The notes: generated by a model not told the origin, from the letters alone. A stretch of DNA of 42,219 bases from Variovorax sp. WDL1 (GCF_001541225.1 NZ_LMTS01000076.1:3049-45267); one strand, 5' to 3'; numbered from the stretch's first letter, positions 1-8,062 are shown. Numbers and translations: made by a program.

Positions 1-33
1 GCCAAGTGATTGATTCCAAAAGGCTTCTGCCGG

Positions 34-54
34 CTTTCCCGCAGCGCGGGAAAG
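34..54. repeat. Perfect 9-bp hairpin upstream of the TRAP operon
   Basis: CTTTCCCGC and GCGGGAAAG form a perfect 9-bp inverted repeat around a 3-base AGC loop. No T-run follows on the plus strand, so a classical terminator is doubtful. It lies about 90 bases before the dctP start, where it could be an operator or the end of an upstream gene outside the window. Confidence 0.45.
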
Positions 55-143
55 TTCGCATGCAAGCCTTGGCACGCGCTCCAATGACCAGTCTTCTTCA
101 TCGTGCCGCCCCGATTCCGACCCTCCCCTCTCCAGGAGCCTTC

Positions 144-1205
144 ATGCCGCTGCCCCATCGTTCCTCCAAGATCTTCGCCGCCGCACTCGCGCTGGCCGCC
201 CTCATCGCACTGCCCGCCGCCCAGGCGCAGGACCGGATCAAGCTCAAGGCCATCGGCCAGCCACTGGCCACCGGACTGATTCAGAAAAACAAGGAACAGC
301 CCTTCTTCGAGAACTTCGCCGCCCGCACCGGGCTGCCGATCGATGTCGACTACAAGCCGATCGACACGCTGGGCATCAAGGACACCGAGCAGCTGCGCGT
401 GATGAAGGCCGGCCTGTTCGACCTCGTCTCGCTGCGCGTGTCGCAGAACTCGCGCGACGAGCCGACCATCCTGGGCCTCGACCTGGTGGGTGCGGCGCCC
501 GACTATGCGACCGGCCGCAAGGTGGCCAAGGCCTATTTCGACACGGTCGATGCGCGGCTGCAGCAGCAGTTCGGCGTCAAGCTGCTCGGCGTGTGGCCGT
601 TCGGGCCGCAGATCCTCTTCTGCAAGAAGCCCGTCGCCAAGCTGGCCGACATCAAGGGCATGAAGGTGCGCGTGTACGACCAGAACCTGGCCAAGTTCAT
701 CGAGATGGTGGGCGGCACGCCGGTGCCGATCTCCTTCGCCGACACGCACCAGTCGTTGTCGCTCGGCGTCGTCGATTGCGCGATCACCGGACCGAGTTCG
801 GCGAACTCCGCAGGCTGGCCGGAGGTGACGACGCACCAGTTGCCGATCGGCTTCCAGATGGCGCTCAACGGCTACGGCATGACGATGAAGTCGTGGAACG
901 CGCTGAAGCCCGAGCAGCAGGCCAAGCTGAAGTCGGCCTTCGACGGCCTCACCGACGAAGTCTGGAAGTACTCGGAGGAGCTGTTCCAGGATGCGCTGAA
1001 CTGCAACGCCGGCAAGGACCCATGCACCACGGGCAAGAAGTTCAATCTGGTGAACGTGCCGGTCACGCCGACGGACCTCGAGCTGGTGCGCGGCGCGGTG
1101 AGCAAGGTCTCGCTGCCGGTCTGGGCCGAGGTCTGCGACAAGTCCAACGCGGGCTGTTCGAAGACCTGGCAGGCTACCGTGGCACCGGTGCTGGGGCTGA
1201 AGTGA
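144..1205 (+). CDS. TRAP transporter substrate-binding protein (DctP family)
   Basis: This is the periplasmic binding protein of a tripartite ATP-independent transporter, which captures an organic acid and delivers it to the membrane subunits. The protein has 353 residues. It opens with a signal peptide (charged PHRSSK, hydrophobic core, AAQAQ cleavage region at about residue 29). The body carries the family core, including the KGMKVRVYDQ stretch whose Arg normally binds the substrate carboxylate, and the later SFADTHQSLSLGVVD segment. The start at 144 is chosen over in-frame starts further upstream because CCAGGAG lies just before it and because it puts the signal peptide at the N-terminus. 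The membrane genes follow 11 bases later. The ligand cannot be read from sequence; the adjoining hydratase-like and amidase genes suggest an organic acid related to their substrates. Confidence 0.93.
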   Translation: MPLPHRSSKIFAAALALAALIALPAAQAQDRIKLKAIGQPLATGLIQKNKEQPFFENFAARTGLPIDVDYKPIDTLGIKDTEQLRVMKAGLFDLVSLRVSQNSRDEPTILGLDLVGAAPDYATGRKVAKAYFDTVDARLQQQFGVKLLGVWPFGPQILFCKKPVAKLADIKGMKVRVYDQNLAKFIEMVGGTPVPISFADTHQSLSLGVVDCAITGPSSANSAGWPEVTTHQLPIGFQMALNGYGMTMKSWNALKPEQQAKLKSAFDGLTDEVWKYSEELFQDALNCNAGKDPCTTGKKFNLVNVPVTPTDLELVRGAVSKVSLPVWAEVCDKSNAGCSKTWQATVAPVLGLK

Positions 1206-1216
1206 GCGACGCCGTC

Positions 1217-1867
1217 ATGACGAGCGCGAGGCAGGAGCCCCTGGCCCCGCCCCGGGGGGCGGCGGCGCCCGCGAAGCCCGCCGGCCTCAAGACACGCATC
1301 GAGACCGTGCTGGCCACCGTGTTCGGCACGATCTTCCTCGGCCTGGCCGCGATCGTCACCATCGAGACGCTGGCGCGCAAGCTGTTCAACATCTCGCTGC
1401 AGGGGGCCGACGAGCTGGGCGGCTACGCGCTGGCGGTGGGCTCGACCATCGCCTTCAGCCTCGCGCTGATGGGGCGCAACCACATTCGCGTTGACGTCTT
1501 CCACGAGCGCTTCCCGGCGCGCGCACAGGCGCTGCTGAACTGGATCTCGATCGTCCTGCTCGCCGCGTTCGCGCTCTTCATCGCCTGGCTCGCATTCAAG
1601 GTGATCGGCGACACCATGGCCTATCGCAGCACGGCGCAGACGCCCTGGGCGACGCCGCTGATCATTCCGCAAAGCGTGTGGTACGCAGGCCTCGTGATCT
1701 TCGCGCTGGTGGCCTGCGGCTTCGCGCTGCGCGCGACGCGCCTCCTCCTCGCCGGCGACATTGCCAGGCTGAACAGCGACTTCCATCCGAAGAGCGCCAA
1801 GGAGGAGCTGAAGGAAGAGCTCGACGATCTCGCGGTGCGCCAGGAAATCCAAGGGGACAGGCCATGA
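1217..1867 (+). CDS. TRAP transporter small permease (DctQ family)
   Basis: This is the small membrane subunit of the TRAP transporter, which links the binding protein to the large permease. The 216-residue product has a soluble N-terminus of about 35 residues and four predicted membrane segments, the usual DctQ form. The GRNHIRVDVF motif after the second helix is typical of the family. The start is ATG at 1217; a GTG at 1202 overlapping the dctP stop would add five residues and cannot be excluded. The stop overlaps the dctM start as ATGA, implying coupled translation. The C-terminal tail is acidic and lysine-rich. Confidence 0.9.
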   Translation: MTSARQEPLAPPRGAAAPAKPAGLKTRIETVLATVFGTIFLGLAAIVTIETLARKLFNISLQGADELGGYALAVGSTIAFSLALMGRNHIRVDVFHERFPARAQALLNWISIVLLAAFALFIAWLAFKVIGDTMAYRSTAQTPWATPLIIPQSVWYAGLVIFALVACGFALRATRLLLAGDIARLNSDFHPKSAKEELKEELDDLAVRQEIQGDRP

Positions 1868-3156
1868 ACGTGTCGGTCATCGCGGTCGCGTTCTTCGCGA
1901 TGCTCGCCATGATGCTGGTGGGGATGCCGATCGCAGTCTCGATGGCGCTGGTGGGCATCGTCGGCGGCATCGCCGCCTACGGGACCCCGTTCATGGATTC
2001 GATCGCGCCGGTGGTCTGGGGCGTGCAGAACGAAAGCCTGCTCACCTCGATCCCGCTGTTCGTGCTGCTGGGCGAGCTGCTCCTGCGCTCGGGCATTGCC
2101 GACCGCATGTACATCGCGCTGTCGGCCTGGCTCGGCCGCCTGCCGGGCGGACTGCTGCACACCAACATCGGCAGCTGCGCCCTGTTCGCCGCGACTTCCG
2201 GCTCCTCGGTGGCCACGGCCGCGACCGTCGGCACCGTGGCGCTGCCCTCGCTGCAGAAGCGTGGCTATCCGATGCGCGCCTCGCTGGGTTCCCTGGCCGC
2301 CGGCGGCACCCTCGGCATCCTGATCCCGCCGAGCGTGAACATGATCGTCTATGGCTCGCTCACCAACAACTCGATCGGCAAGCTGTTCATCGCCGGCATC
2401 ATCCCGGGCCTGCTGCTGACCAGCCTCTTCATGCTGTGGATCGCGATCTCCAGCCTCGCCAGCGGCAAGGTGATGCGCGAGCCCAAGGTGCCGCTGGACC
2501 AGCGCCTGCGCGCCCTGGTGCACCTGGTGCCGCCCATGGTGGTGTTCGGCATCGTGATGGGGAGCCTCTACTTCGGCATTGCGACCGCAGCCGAGAGCGC
2601 GGCGCTCGGCGTCATCGCGGCGCTCGGCTTCGTCTGGCACTCGGGCAAGCTGAGCCGGGAGCTGATGCGCAACTGCTTCGTCTCGACGGCGCGGGTGAGC
2701 GGGATGATCCTGCTGATCATCGCGGCCGCCTTCATCCTCAACCTGACGATCAGCCTGACCGGCGTCGCCGAGTCGATGACGAAATGGGTCGCGGGCCTCG
2801 GCCTGTCGGCCACCGGGCTGATCCTGGCGCTGATCGTGTTCTACCTGGTGCTGGGGATGTTCATGGACGTGCTGTCGATGCAGGTCGCGACCATCCCGAT
2901 CACCTACCCGATCGCGGTCGCGCTCGGCGTAGACCCGATCTGGTTCGGCATCTTCATCGTGCTGATGTGCGAACTCGGCCTGATCACGCCGCCGGTGGGC
3001 ATGAACCTGTTCGTGGTGCATGGCATCCGGCCGGACAAGGGCGGCATCCAGGACGCGATCTGGGGCGCACTGCCCTTCGCACTGATCATGATCCTGTTCA
3101 CCCTGCTGCTGATGGCCGTGCCGCAACTGGTGACGTGGCTGCCGGCCCACATGTGA
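1864..3156 (+). CDS. TRAP transporter large permease (DctM family)
   Basis: This is the ion-coupled transport subunit of the TRAP system, in the inner membrane. The 430-residue length is normal for DctM. It is almost entirely hydrophobic, with many predicted membrane helices. Recognisable family stretches are GMPIAVSMALVG near the N-terminus, the Gly/Ser-rich SGSSVATAATVGTVALP region, GTLGILIPPSVNMIVYG, and LITPPVGMNLFVV near the C-terminus. Translation is coupled to dctQ by the 4-base ATGA overlap, and the amidase gene begins 7 bases after the stop. The three subunits and the following catabolic genes therefore probably share one transcript. Confidence 0.94.
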   Translation: MNVSVIAVAFFAMLAMMLVGMPIAVSMALVGIVGGIAAYGTPFMDSIAPVVWGVQNESLLTSIPLFVLLGELLLRSGIADRMYIALSAWLGRLPGGLLHTNIGSCALFAATSGSSVATAATVGTVALPSLQKRGYPMRASLGSLAAGGTLGILIPPSVNMIVYGSLTNNSIGKLFIAGIIPGLLLTSLFMLWIAISSLASGKVMREPKVPLDQRLRALVHLVPPMVVFGIVMGSLYFGIATAAESAALGVIAALGFVWHSGKLSRELMRNCFVSTARVSGMILLIIAAAFILNLTISLTGVAESMTKWVAGLGLSATGLILALIVFYLVLGMFMDVLSMQVATIPITYPIAVALGVDPIWFGIFIVLMCELGLITPPVGMNLFVVHGIRPDKGGIQDAIWGALPFALIMILFTLLLMAVPQLVTWLPAHM

Positions 3157-3163
3157 GCGCACG

Positions 3164-4549
3164 ATGACGTCCATCACCCCGCTCTGGCAACTCACGGCCA
3201 CGCAGCTCGCGGCCGGCTTCCGGGAGGGCGCCTTCACGCCGGCGCAGGCACTCGAGGCCTGCCTGGCGCGCAGCGCCGAGGTCAACCCGCGGCTCAACGC
3301 GCTGGTCGCGCTGGATGCCGAAGGCGCAACCCACGCGGCCGAGCAGAGCAGCGCACGCTGGCGCTCCGGGCACGCGCTCGGCCCGCTCGACGGCGTGCCC
3401 GTCACCATCAAGGACAACCTGCAGGTGCGCGGCCTGCCCACGCATTGGGGCAGCCGCGCGCTGGCCGGGCTCGTGGCCGAGCGCGACGAGCTGCCTGTGG
3501 CGAAGCTGCGCGAGGCCGGCGCGGTGATCTTCGGCAAGACCAACGTGCCCGAGTTCACCATGCAGGGCTACACCGGCAACCCGGTGTTCGGCGCAACGGG
3601 CAATCCGTGGGACCCGGCGCTGACGCCCGGAGGCTCCTCGGGCGGCGCGGTCGCGCTGGTCGCGGCCGGGGGATGCCCGATGGCGCTGGCCACCGACGGC
3701 GGCGGCTCGATCCGGCGGCCTGCCTCGCACACCAACCTGGTCGGGCTCAAGCCCTCGCGCGGGCGCGTGCCGCGCGGCGGCGGACTGCCGCCGATCTTTC
3801 TCGACTTCGAGGTCGCCGGGCCGCTGGCGCGCTGCGTGGACGACGTGGCCGCAATGATGCAGGTGATCGGGCGCGGCGGCATGCAGCCCGTGGCTGCGGC
3901 GCCCGCGCGCATCCTCTACATCCCGCGCTTCGGCGATCACCCGGTCGACCCGGCGATCGCGGCGCTCACCGCTGCCGCCGCGCGCCAGTTCGCGGCGCTG
4001 GGCCACGAAGTCACGACGGCCGATCGCTTCGATATGGCGGAGGCCGTCAACGAGCGATGGCCGCTGCTCTCGCAGGTCGGGCTGGCGTGGCTGGTCGCGC
4101 ATCCGCAGGCGCTGTCGTCCACGCGTGCTTTGGATCCGGCCTCGTTCGGGCCCGTGATGCAAGCCAATGCGCAGACCGGCCGCGACGCATCCGCCCTCGC
4201 GCTGTTCGACCTGCTGTTCGAGGCCGAACGGCTGCGCACGGAGCTGGCGGGCCTGTTCGAGCGCCACGACTTCCTGCTGACGCCGGCGGCGGCGGCGCTG
4301 CCGTGGCCGGCTGGAGAGACGCATCCGCCGCGCATCGACGACTGCGAGGTCGGGCCGCGCGGGCATGCCGTCTTCGCCGGCTTCGTCAACGCGGCCGGGC
4401 TGCCGGCGATCGCGCTGCCCTGCGGCTTCGCCCAGGGGCTGCCGGTCGGGCTGCAGCTGGTCGCACGCGAAGGCGGCGACGACGCGCTGCTCGACCTGGC
4501 CCGCGCCTTCGAGCGCGCCCATCCGTGGCAGCGCTTTCCCGAGCTGTGA
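3164..4549 (+). CDS. Amidase-signature family hydrolase
   Basis: This is a Ser-cisSer-Lys amidase of 461 residues, expected to hydrolyse a carboxamide (or a related C-N bond) to acid plus ammonia or amine in the cytoplasm. The triad is readable: Lys83 in GVPVTIKDN, Ser158 in GGSSGG, and nucleophile Ser182 in DGGGSIRRPAS, with the usual 24-residue spacing between the two serines. It lies 7 bases after dctM and overlaps the next gene by GTGA, so it belongs to the TRAP operon. It could be annotated as GatA-like, but no gatB or gatC is adjacent, and a catabolic amidase fits the context better. The substrate is unknown. Confidence 0.9.
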   Translation: MTSITPLWQLTATQLAAGFREGAFTPAQALEACLARSAEVNPRLNALVALDAEGATHAAEQSSARWRSGHALGPLDGVPVTIKDNLQVRGLPTHWGSRALAGLVAERDELPVAKLREAGAVIFGKTNVPEFTMQGYTGNPVFGATGNPWDPALTPGGSSGGAVALVAAGGCPMALATDGGGSIRRPASHTNLVGLKPSRGRVPRGGGLPPIFLDFEVAGPLARCVDDVAAMMQVIGRGGMQPVAAAPARILYIPRFGDHPVDPAIAALTAAAARQFAALGHEVTTADRFDMAEAVNERWPLLSQVGLAWLVAHPQALSSTRALDPASFGPVMQANAQTGRDASALALFDLLFEAERLRTELAGLFERHDFLLTPAAAALPWPAGETHPPRIDDCEVGPRGHAVFAGFVNAAGLPAIALPCGFAQGLPVGLQLVAREGGDDALLDLARAFERAHPWQRFPEL

Positions 4550-5307
4550 CGCAGGCAGCGGCCACCGTCACGCCGGCAACCGCCGCACGCGCGCTGTTCG
4601 TGGCGCGGCGCGATGGCCGGCGCGTGCCCTCGGCGCTGGTGCAGCCGGCGGATCAGCACGAGGCCTACGCCATCCAGGACGCGACGCTGGCCGCCCTCGG
4701 CACCGTCGGCGGCTGGAAGGTCGGCGCCCGCGCCGGCCAGGTGCCGACCTGCGCGCCGCTGCCAGCGGAGGGGCTGCTGCCCGACGGCGCATTCCTGACC
4801 GGCCCGGCCTGGCGGCTGCGCGGCATCGAGGTCGAGGTGGGCTTCCAGCTCGGCGTCGACCTGCCGCCCCGCGCCGCGCCCTACACGCGGGACGACCTGG
4901 CCTTCGCGGTGCGGGCGGTGCTGCCGGTGATCGAAGTGGTGGAGACCCGCCTGGCCGACTGGCTCGGCGCCGGCGCCCGGGCGCAGCTGGCCGATCTCCT
5001 GAGCCACGGTGCGCTGGTGCTGGGCCGGCGCCAGCCCTTCGAGCCGTCGTGGTTCGACCTGGCGGGCGTCGAGGCCGAGCTGCGCTTCGGCGAGCAGATC
5101 GTGGCCCACACCGTGGGCGAGCATCCGAGCCCGGATGCGGGGACGCTGCTCGAATGGCTGGCCAACCACTGCTGCGCGCGTGGTGCGGGGCTCAAGGCAG
5201 GGCAGGTCATCACCAGCGGCTCGTGCACAGGAATGCTGTTCGCCTCCCGGGGCACGGAGGTGCAGGTGGAGATCGGCGGGCTCGCGCCCTTGAGCGTGTC
5301 GTTCTAG
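4546..5307 (+). CDS. 2-keto-4-pentenoate hydratase-like protein (first of a tandem pair)
   Basis: This 253-residue protein belongs to the fumarylacetoacetase-fold hydratase/decarboxylase family (MhpD/DmpE-like), whose members add water to 2-oxopent-4-enoate-type acids or decarboxylate 2-oxo-3-enoates with a divalent metal. Visible family motifs are GIEVEVGF (residues 93-100, with Glu95 and Glu97 as likely metal ligands), VIEVVETR (Glu130 region), LADLLSHGALVLG (148-160) and VITSGSCTG (221-229). The start is GTG at 4546, overlapping the amidase stop, because no better in-frame start fits the family N-terminus. It is paralogous to the next gene. The exact reaction is not settled by sequence, since hydratase and decarboxylase members look alike. 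Confidence 0.85.
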   Translation: MTQAAATVTPATAARALFVARRDGRRVPSALVQPADQHEAYAIQDATLAALGTVGGWKVGARAGQVPTCAPLPAEGLLPDGAFLTGPAWRLRGIEVEVGFQLGVDLPPRAAPYTRDDLAFAVRAVLPVIEVVETRLADWLGAGARAQLADLLSHGALVLGRRQPFEPSWFDLAGVEAELRFGEQIVAHTVGEHPSPDAGTLLEWLANHCCARGAGLKAGQVITSGSCTGMLFASRGTEVQVEIGGLAPLSVSF

Positions 5308-5384
5308 TGGGCCGTCATGGTCGATCCGAATTGCTGATACGGTCCACCGGGCTTTGCCCCTTTTGAAGCAACAGAGGAATGGAA

Positions 5385-6155
5385 ATGACCCTATCGCCTA
5401 TCGATGCCGTTGCAGATGCGCTTGTGCGCGCACGCCGCGGTCACGTGCCGGCCGACGCGGCTCCACTGGCCGCCGGGCTCATCGATGCAGCCGATGCCTA
5501 TGCGGTACAGCAGCGCGTGGCCGCCGAACTCGGCTGGTTCGACGGCGCGGCGCCGCGTCACTGGAAATCGGGCGGCCCGTCGCGCGAGGCGGTGCTGACG
5601 CATGCGCCGCTGCCGCCGGCAGGCGTCTGGACCAGCCCGGCCCGAAGCGGCGCCTGGCCCTTCCACCAGCGCGGCATCGAGGCCGAAGTGGCCCTGCGGC
5701 TGGCGCGCGATGTCGATGCCGTGCTCGCCGCCAGGCTGGACTTGGCCAGCGCCAGCGCGCTGGTCGATGCGATGGCCGTCTCGATCGAGCTCGTCGACTC
5801 GCGCTGGCGCGAAGCGCTGGAGGCGCCTGCGCTGTGCAAGCTGGCCGACCTGCAGTCGCATGGCGCACTGGTGCTCGGCGACTGGGTTCCATTCGAGGCG
5901 CGCGACTGGCGCACGCAGACCTGCCGCGTGCACATCGGCGCGCAGGCGCCGGTGGAGCGGCAAGGCACCCACACGCTCGGCGATCCCACCTTTCTGCTGC
6001 CGGGCTGGCTGCGCCACGCCACGCGCGAAGGCACGACGCTGGCGGCGGGGACCGTGGTGACCACCGGAAGCTGGGTCGGAATTCTTCACGCCGCCGGGGG
6101 CGACCTCGTCTCGGCCGAGTTCCCGGGCATTGGAGAGGCGTCGGTGCAGTTGTAG
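5385..6155 (+). CDS. 2-keto-4-pentenoate hydratase-like protein (second of a tandem pair)
   Basis: This 256-residue protein is a second member of the same hydratase/decarboxylase family. It keeps the order of motifs seen in its neighbour: GIEAEVAL (97-104), a Glu-containing SIELVDSR, LADLQSHGALVLG (153-165) and VVTTGSWVG (224-232). The two have diverged strongly between the motifs, so this is an old duplication or independent recruitment. The start at 5385 is preferred over ATG 5379, because AGAGGA (5373-5378) is then six bases upstream. The 77-base gap from the first copy is the largest inside this operon, so an extra promoter is possible. It may supply a different step, for instance decarboxylation against hydration. 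Confidence 0.83.
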   Translation: MTLSPIDAVADALVRARRGHVPADAAPLAAGLIDAADAYAVQQRVAAELGWFDGAAPRHWKSGGPSREAVLTHAPLPPAGVWTSPARSGAWPFHQRGIEAEVALRLARDVDAVLAARLDLASASALVDAMAVSIELVDSRWREALEAPALCKLADLQSHGALVLGDWVPFEARDWRTQTCRVHIGAQAPVERQGTHTLGDPTFLLPGWLRHATREGTTLAAGTVVTTGSWVGILHAAGGDLVSAEFPGIGEASVQL

Positions 6156-6183
6156 GGCAGTCCGAAGGGGCAGCAGGACATCC

Positions 6184-6204
6184 GTACGCGAAGGTCTCGC
6201 GTAC
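6184..6204. terminator. Hairpin between convergent genes, possible bidirectional terminator
   Basis: GTACGCGA and TCGCGTAC form a perfect 8-bp stem with a 5-base loop. It sits in the 51-base gap between the stop codons of the second hydratase-like gene and the convergent 248-residue gene. No clear T-run follows on either strand, so termination by this hairpin alone is inference from position. Confidence 0.45.
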
Positions 6205-6206
6205 CC

Positions 6207-6953
6207 CTAGGTCAGCCAACGCGCATCGCCGCGGCCCGGGCCCGCGCGCGGCAGGCCGTAGGGCAACGGCAGCGACGCCGTCGTGCGGCTGGCCTGGAGC
6301 ACGGCGCGGTCGGTCTCGACCTCGTGGAAGCAGGCCAGCATCGCATTCACGCCCGGTGCACGGCCGGGCTGCGTGCGCCAGGACGGCCACTCATGGTCCA
6401 TCTGGGCGCAAAGGTCCTTCCATGTCTCGGCCAGGGCCGCCCAGGACACGAGTTCGGGGTCGGCCACGCGGCGCGCGAGCCGATGCAGTGCGCGCTGCAA
6501 CGAAGGCACCTGCTCCACCAGCAGGCGGCAGCGCCGGAAGTCCTGGGCATCGCCCGGCAGGTCGAGCGCGGTGCCGCCATAGTGGGGCGGGCGCACGCCG
6601 GTCAGCAAGGTGAAGAGCGCCAGGCTCGACAGGCCCTGCTCGCCGGCCGCCAGCCAGCGCACGGCCTGCGCGTCCAGCCGTCGCGCGGCGCGGCCCAGCT
6701 GCGCGCGGACCCGGCCGGTGGCGGCGGCGGCCTCCTGCTCGCGGATACGAGCGAGGCCCTCGGCGGGGCCGATGACGGCCGTCGCACCCAGCATGCGCGC
6801 CACATCGGCATGCAGCACATGCAGATCGCTGGCCTGCCGCAGCAGGCGCAGCCAGGCACCGAGCGGCATGTGGCCGTACACGATCGTGCAGCCTTCGCGC
6901 TGCAGGATCCGGTAGTTCGGCGCGCCCTCGGACGCTGGCTTCCACGTGCTCAT
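6207..6953 (-). CDS. Conserved-looking protein of unknown function, possibly mobile-element cargo
   Basis: This 248-residue soluble protein has no motif I can assign to an enzyme family. It is rich in Ala, Arg and Leu, with no signal peptide or membrane segment. It begins MSTWKPASEGAPNYRILQRE and continues with CTIVYGHMPLG and ADVARMLGA. From memory this opening resembles uncharacterised proteins carried on integrative and conjugative elements of beta- and gammaproteobacteria; that is recollection, not a search result. It lies 66 bases downstream of the Fic gene on the same strand, so it could be a third gene of that operon, although a stem structure separates them. No strong ribosome-binding site is visible before ATG 6953. 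Confidence 0.7.
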   Translation of the reverse strand: MSTWKPASEGAPNYRILQREGCTIVYGHMPLGAWLRLLRQASDLHVLHADVARMLGATAVIGPAEGLARIREQEAAAATGRVRAQLGRAARRLDAQAVRWLAAGEQGLSSLALFTLLTGVRPPHYGGTALDLPGDAQDFRRCRLLVEQVPSLQRALHRLARRVADPELVSWAALAETWKDLCAQMDHEWPSWRTQPGRAPGVNAMLACFHEVETDRAVLQASRTTASLPLPYGLPRAGPGRGDARWLT

Positions 6954-6954
6954 G

Positions 6955-6989
6955 CCTGTCTATCGGCAGGCGGGGGGCTGCCGAACAGG
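6955..6989. repeat. Two-part imperfect inverted repeat between the Fic gene and the 248-residue gene
   Basis: CCTGT (6955-6959) and CGGCAG (6964-6969) are mirrored by CTGCCG (6978-6983) and ACAGG (6985-6989), giving an imperfect stem with a G-rich centre. It begins just upstream of the start codon of the 248-residue gene and 31 bases after the Fic stop. It may attenuate read-through from the Fic gene or act as an operator. No T-run is seen. Confidence 0.4.
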
Positions 6990-7019
6990 GAGGCGGGTCG
7001 AAAAGAGCTAGCGGCGCGG

Positions 7020-7610
7020 TCAGCGAACCAGGAAGGCGCTCAACTTGGCGATGTCGCCGGCGTCCGCCGCTCGCAGGGCATCCAGGTAGATGTTGCGGAC
7101 ATCACCGGCGGTTGCGAGATCGGCTTGCTGGCCCCAGGAAAAGGCAGGCGCTCCTGCTCGTCTCAACAAGCTGTCCGTCATCAGCCGCGCGTGCCGGCCG
7201 TTGCCGTTCGGGAAGGCATGGACAAGCACGAGCTGGTGATGAAACCGAACTGCGATCTCATCCAATGGAAAGACTTCTTCATCGACCCAGAAGCGGGTGT
7301 TGTCGAGCAGCTGACGCAGCCGCATCGGGACCTGGCGCCAATCGCCGCCAATGTCCTTGTCGGATTTCCTGAAGGTTCCGGCCCACTTCCAGGTCTTGCC
7401 AAACATGCGCTTGTGCAGCGTACGGCAGAACTCCTCGGTCAACACTTCGGTGTGCCGGCCGCGCTTGAGCCACTTGAGCGCTTCGACGATGTTGGTCTGC
7501 TCCCACTCGTTGAGCTGCTCCTGGGTGGCGATGTGCTTCGGGATGAGCTGCGCGAGCTCGTCCGCGTCGATGGGCGTTTGGCCCGCCTGATACTGGAGCG
7601 CTACCGCCAC
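7020..7610 (-). CDS. Fic-domain protein, mobile mystery protein B
   Basis: This 196-residue Fic-family protein is expected to transfer AMP or a related group to a target protein. The Fic motif is HAFPNGNGRHAR (131-142), with catalytic His131 and the GNGR anion loop. Asn135 replaces the Asp/Glu that usually binds metal. Upstream of the core, TNIVEA (39-44) resembles the (S/T)xxxE(G/N) inhibitory helix of class II Fic proteins, with Ala at the last position. Size, the QLNEWEQTNI opening and the partner gene all match the family named mobile mystery protein B, which is known to occur with protein A. The start is GTG, overlapping the upstream gene by 10 bases, which implies coupled translation. 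A toxin role is plausible but unproven. Confidence 0.88.
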   Translation of the reverse strand: MAVALQYQAGQTPIDADELAQLIPKHIATQEQLNEWEQTNIVEALKWLKRGRHTEVLTEEFCRTLHKRMFGKTWKWAGTFRKSDKDIGGDWRQVPMRLRQLLDNTRFWVDEEVFPLDEIAVRFHHQLVLVHAFPNGNGRHARLMTDSLLRRAGAPAFSWGQQADLATAGDVRNIYLDALRAADAGDIAKLSAFLVR

Positions 7611-8062
7611 AGGTCCGAGCGCTTTCCAGAGAGCAGTTCCGCGCGACGCCGGTCCAACTGCAGACGCAGATAGGCATCGCTTGGCCGTTGCTCTTCAAGG
7701 CTCATCGAATGCGCCACGCCAAGGATCTCGGCCTCGGCCATACGGCTCGCCTGTTCCTCGACCACCTCGACCAGGGACTTGCGGGGCACCAGCCCGTAGA
7801 CGAGTTCGCAGTCCAGCCCCTCGGCGAGCTTGCGCAGCTGTGCCAGTGAAATGCGTCCGTCCGCTTCCGCCTGCTCGGACTTGTGCAGCGTAGCCGCAGC
7901 AATTCCCAGACGCCCCGCTTGTTGTCGAACTGTCCGCCCCAACGCCTCGCGCACAGCACGCAGCCAGCCTCCGTTCGGAACCTGAACTCCTCGAACTCCG
8001 CGGTAGGGCGTCAGCGCAGCGTCGACCTGCTCGAGGCGAAGCTGGTTGAGATCCATGGTCAT
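7601..8062 (-). CDS. XRE-type HTH protein, mobile mystery protein A
   Basis: This 153-residue DNA-binding protein is predicted to repress its own operon and act as partner of the Fic protein. A helix-turn-helix of the Cro/CI (XRE) type spans about residues 34-90, including GRTVRQQAGRLGIAAATLHK and ISLAQLRKLAEGLDCELVYGLVP. The C-terminal third is charged and helical. It matches the family called mobile mystery protein A, which is always described next to the Fic-type protein B and is common on plasmids and mobile regions. A second in-frame ATG lies two codons in (8056). Three direct repeats and a dyad upstream (8086-8177) are its most likely binding sites. Confidence 0.87.
   Translation of the reverse strand: MTMDLNQLRLEQVDAALTPYRGVRGVQVPNGGWLRAVREALGRTVRQQAGRLGIAAATLHKSEQAEADGRISLAQLRKLAEGLDCELVYGLVPRKSLVEVVEEQASRMAEAEILGVAHSMSLEEQRPSDAYLRLQLDRRRAELLSGKRSDLWR

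Noticed and set aside
1621..3561. A 646-codon open frame antisense to the TRAP permease genes
   Set aside because: Arg/Gln/His-rich composition without family features, opposite dctQ, dctM and the amidase, all of which are clear.
3164..4549. Glutamyl-tRNA amidotransferase subunit A
   Set aside because: The amidase signature would allow it, but there is no gatB or gatC nearby and the operon is transport and catabolism.
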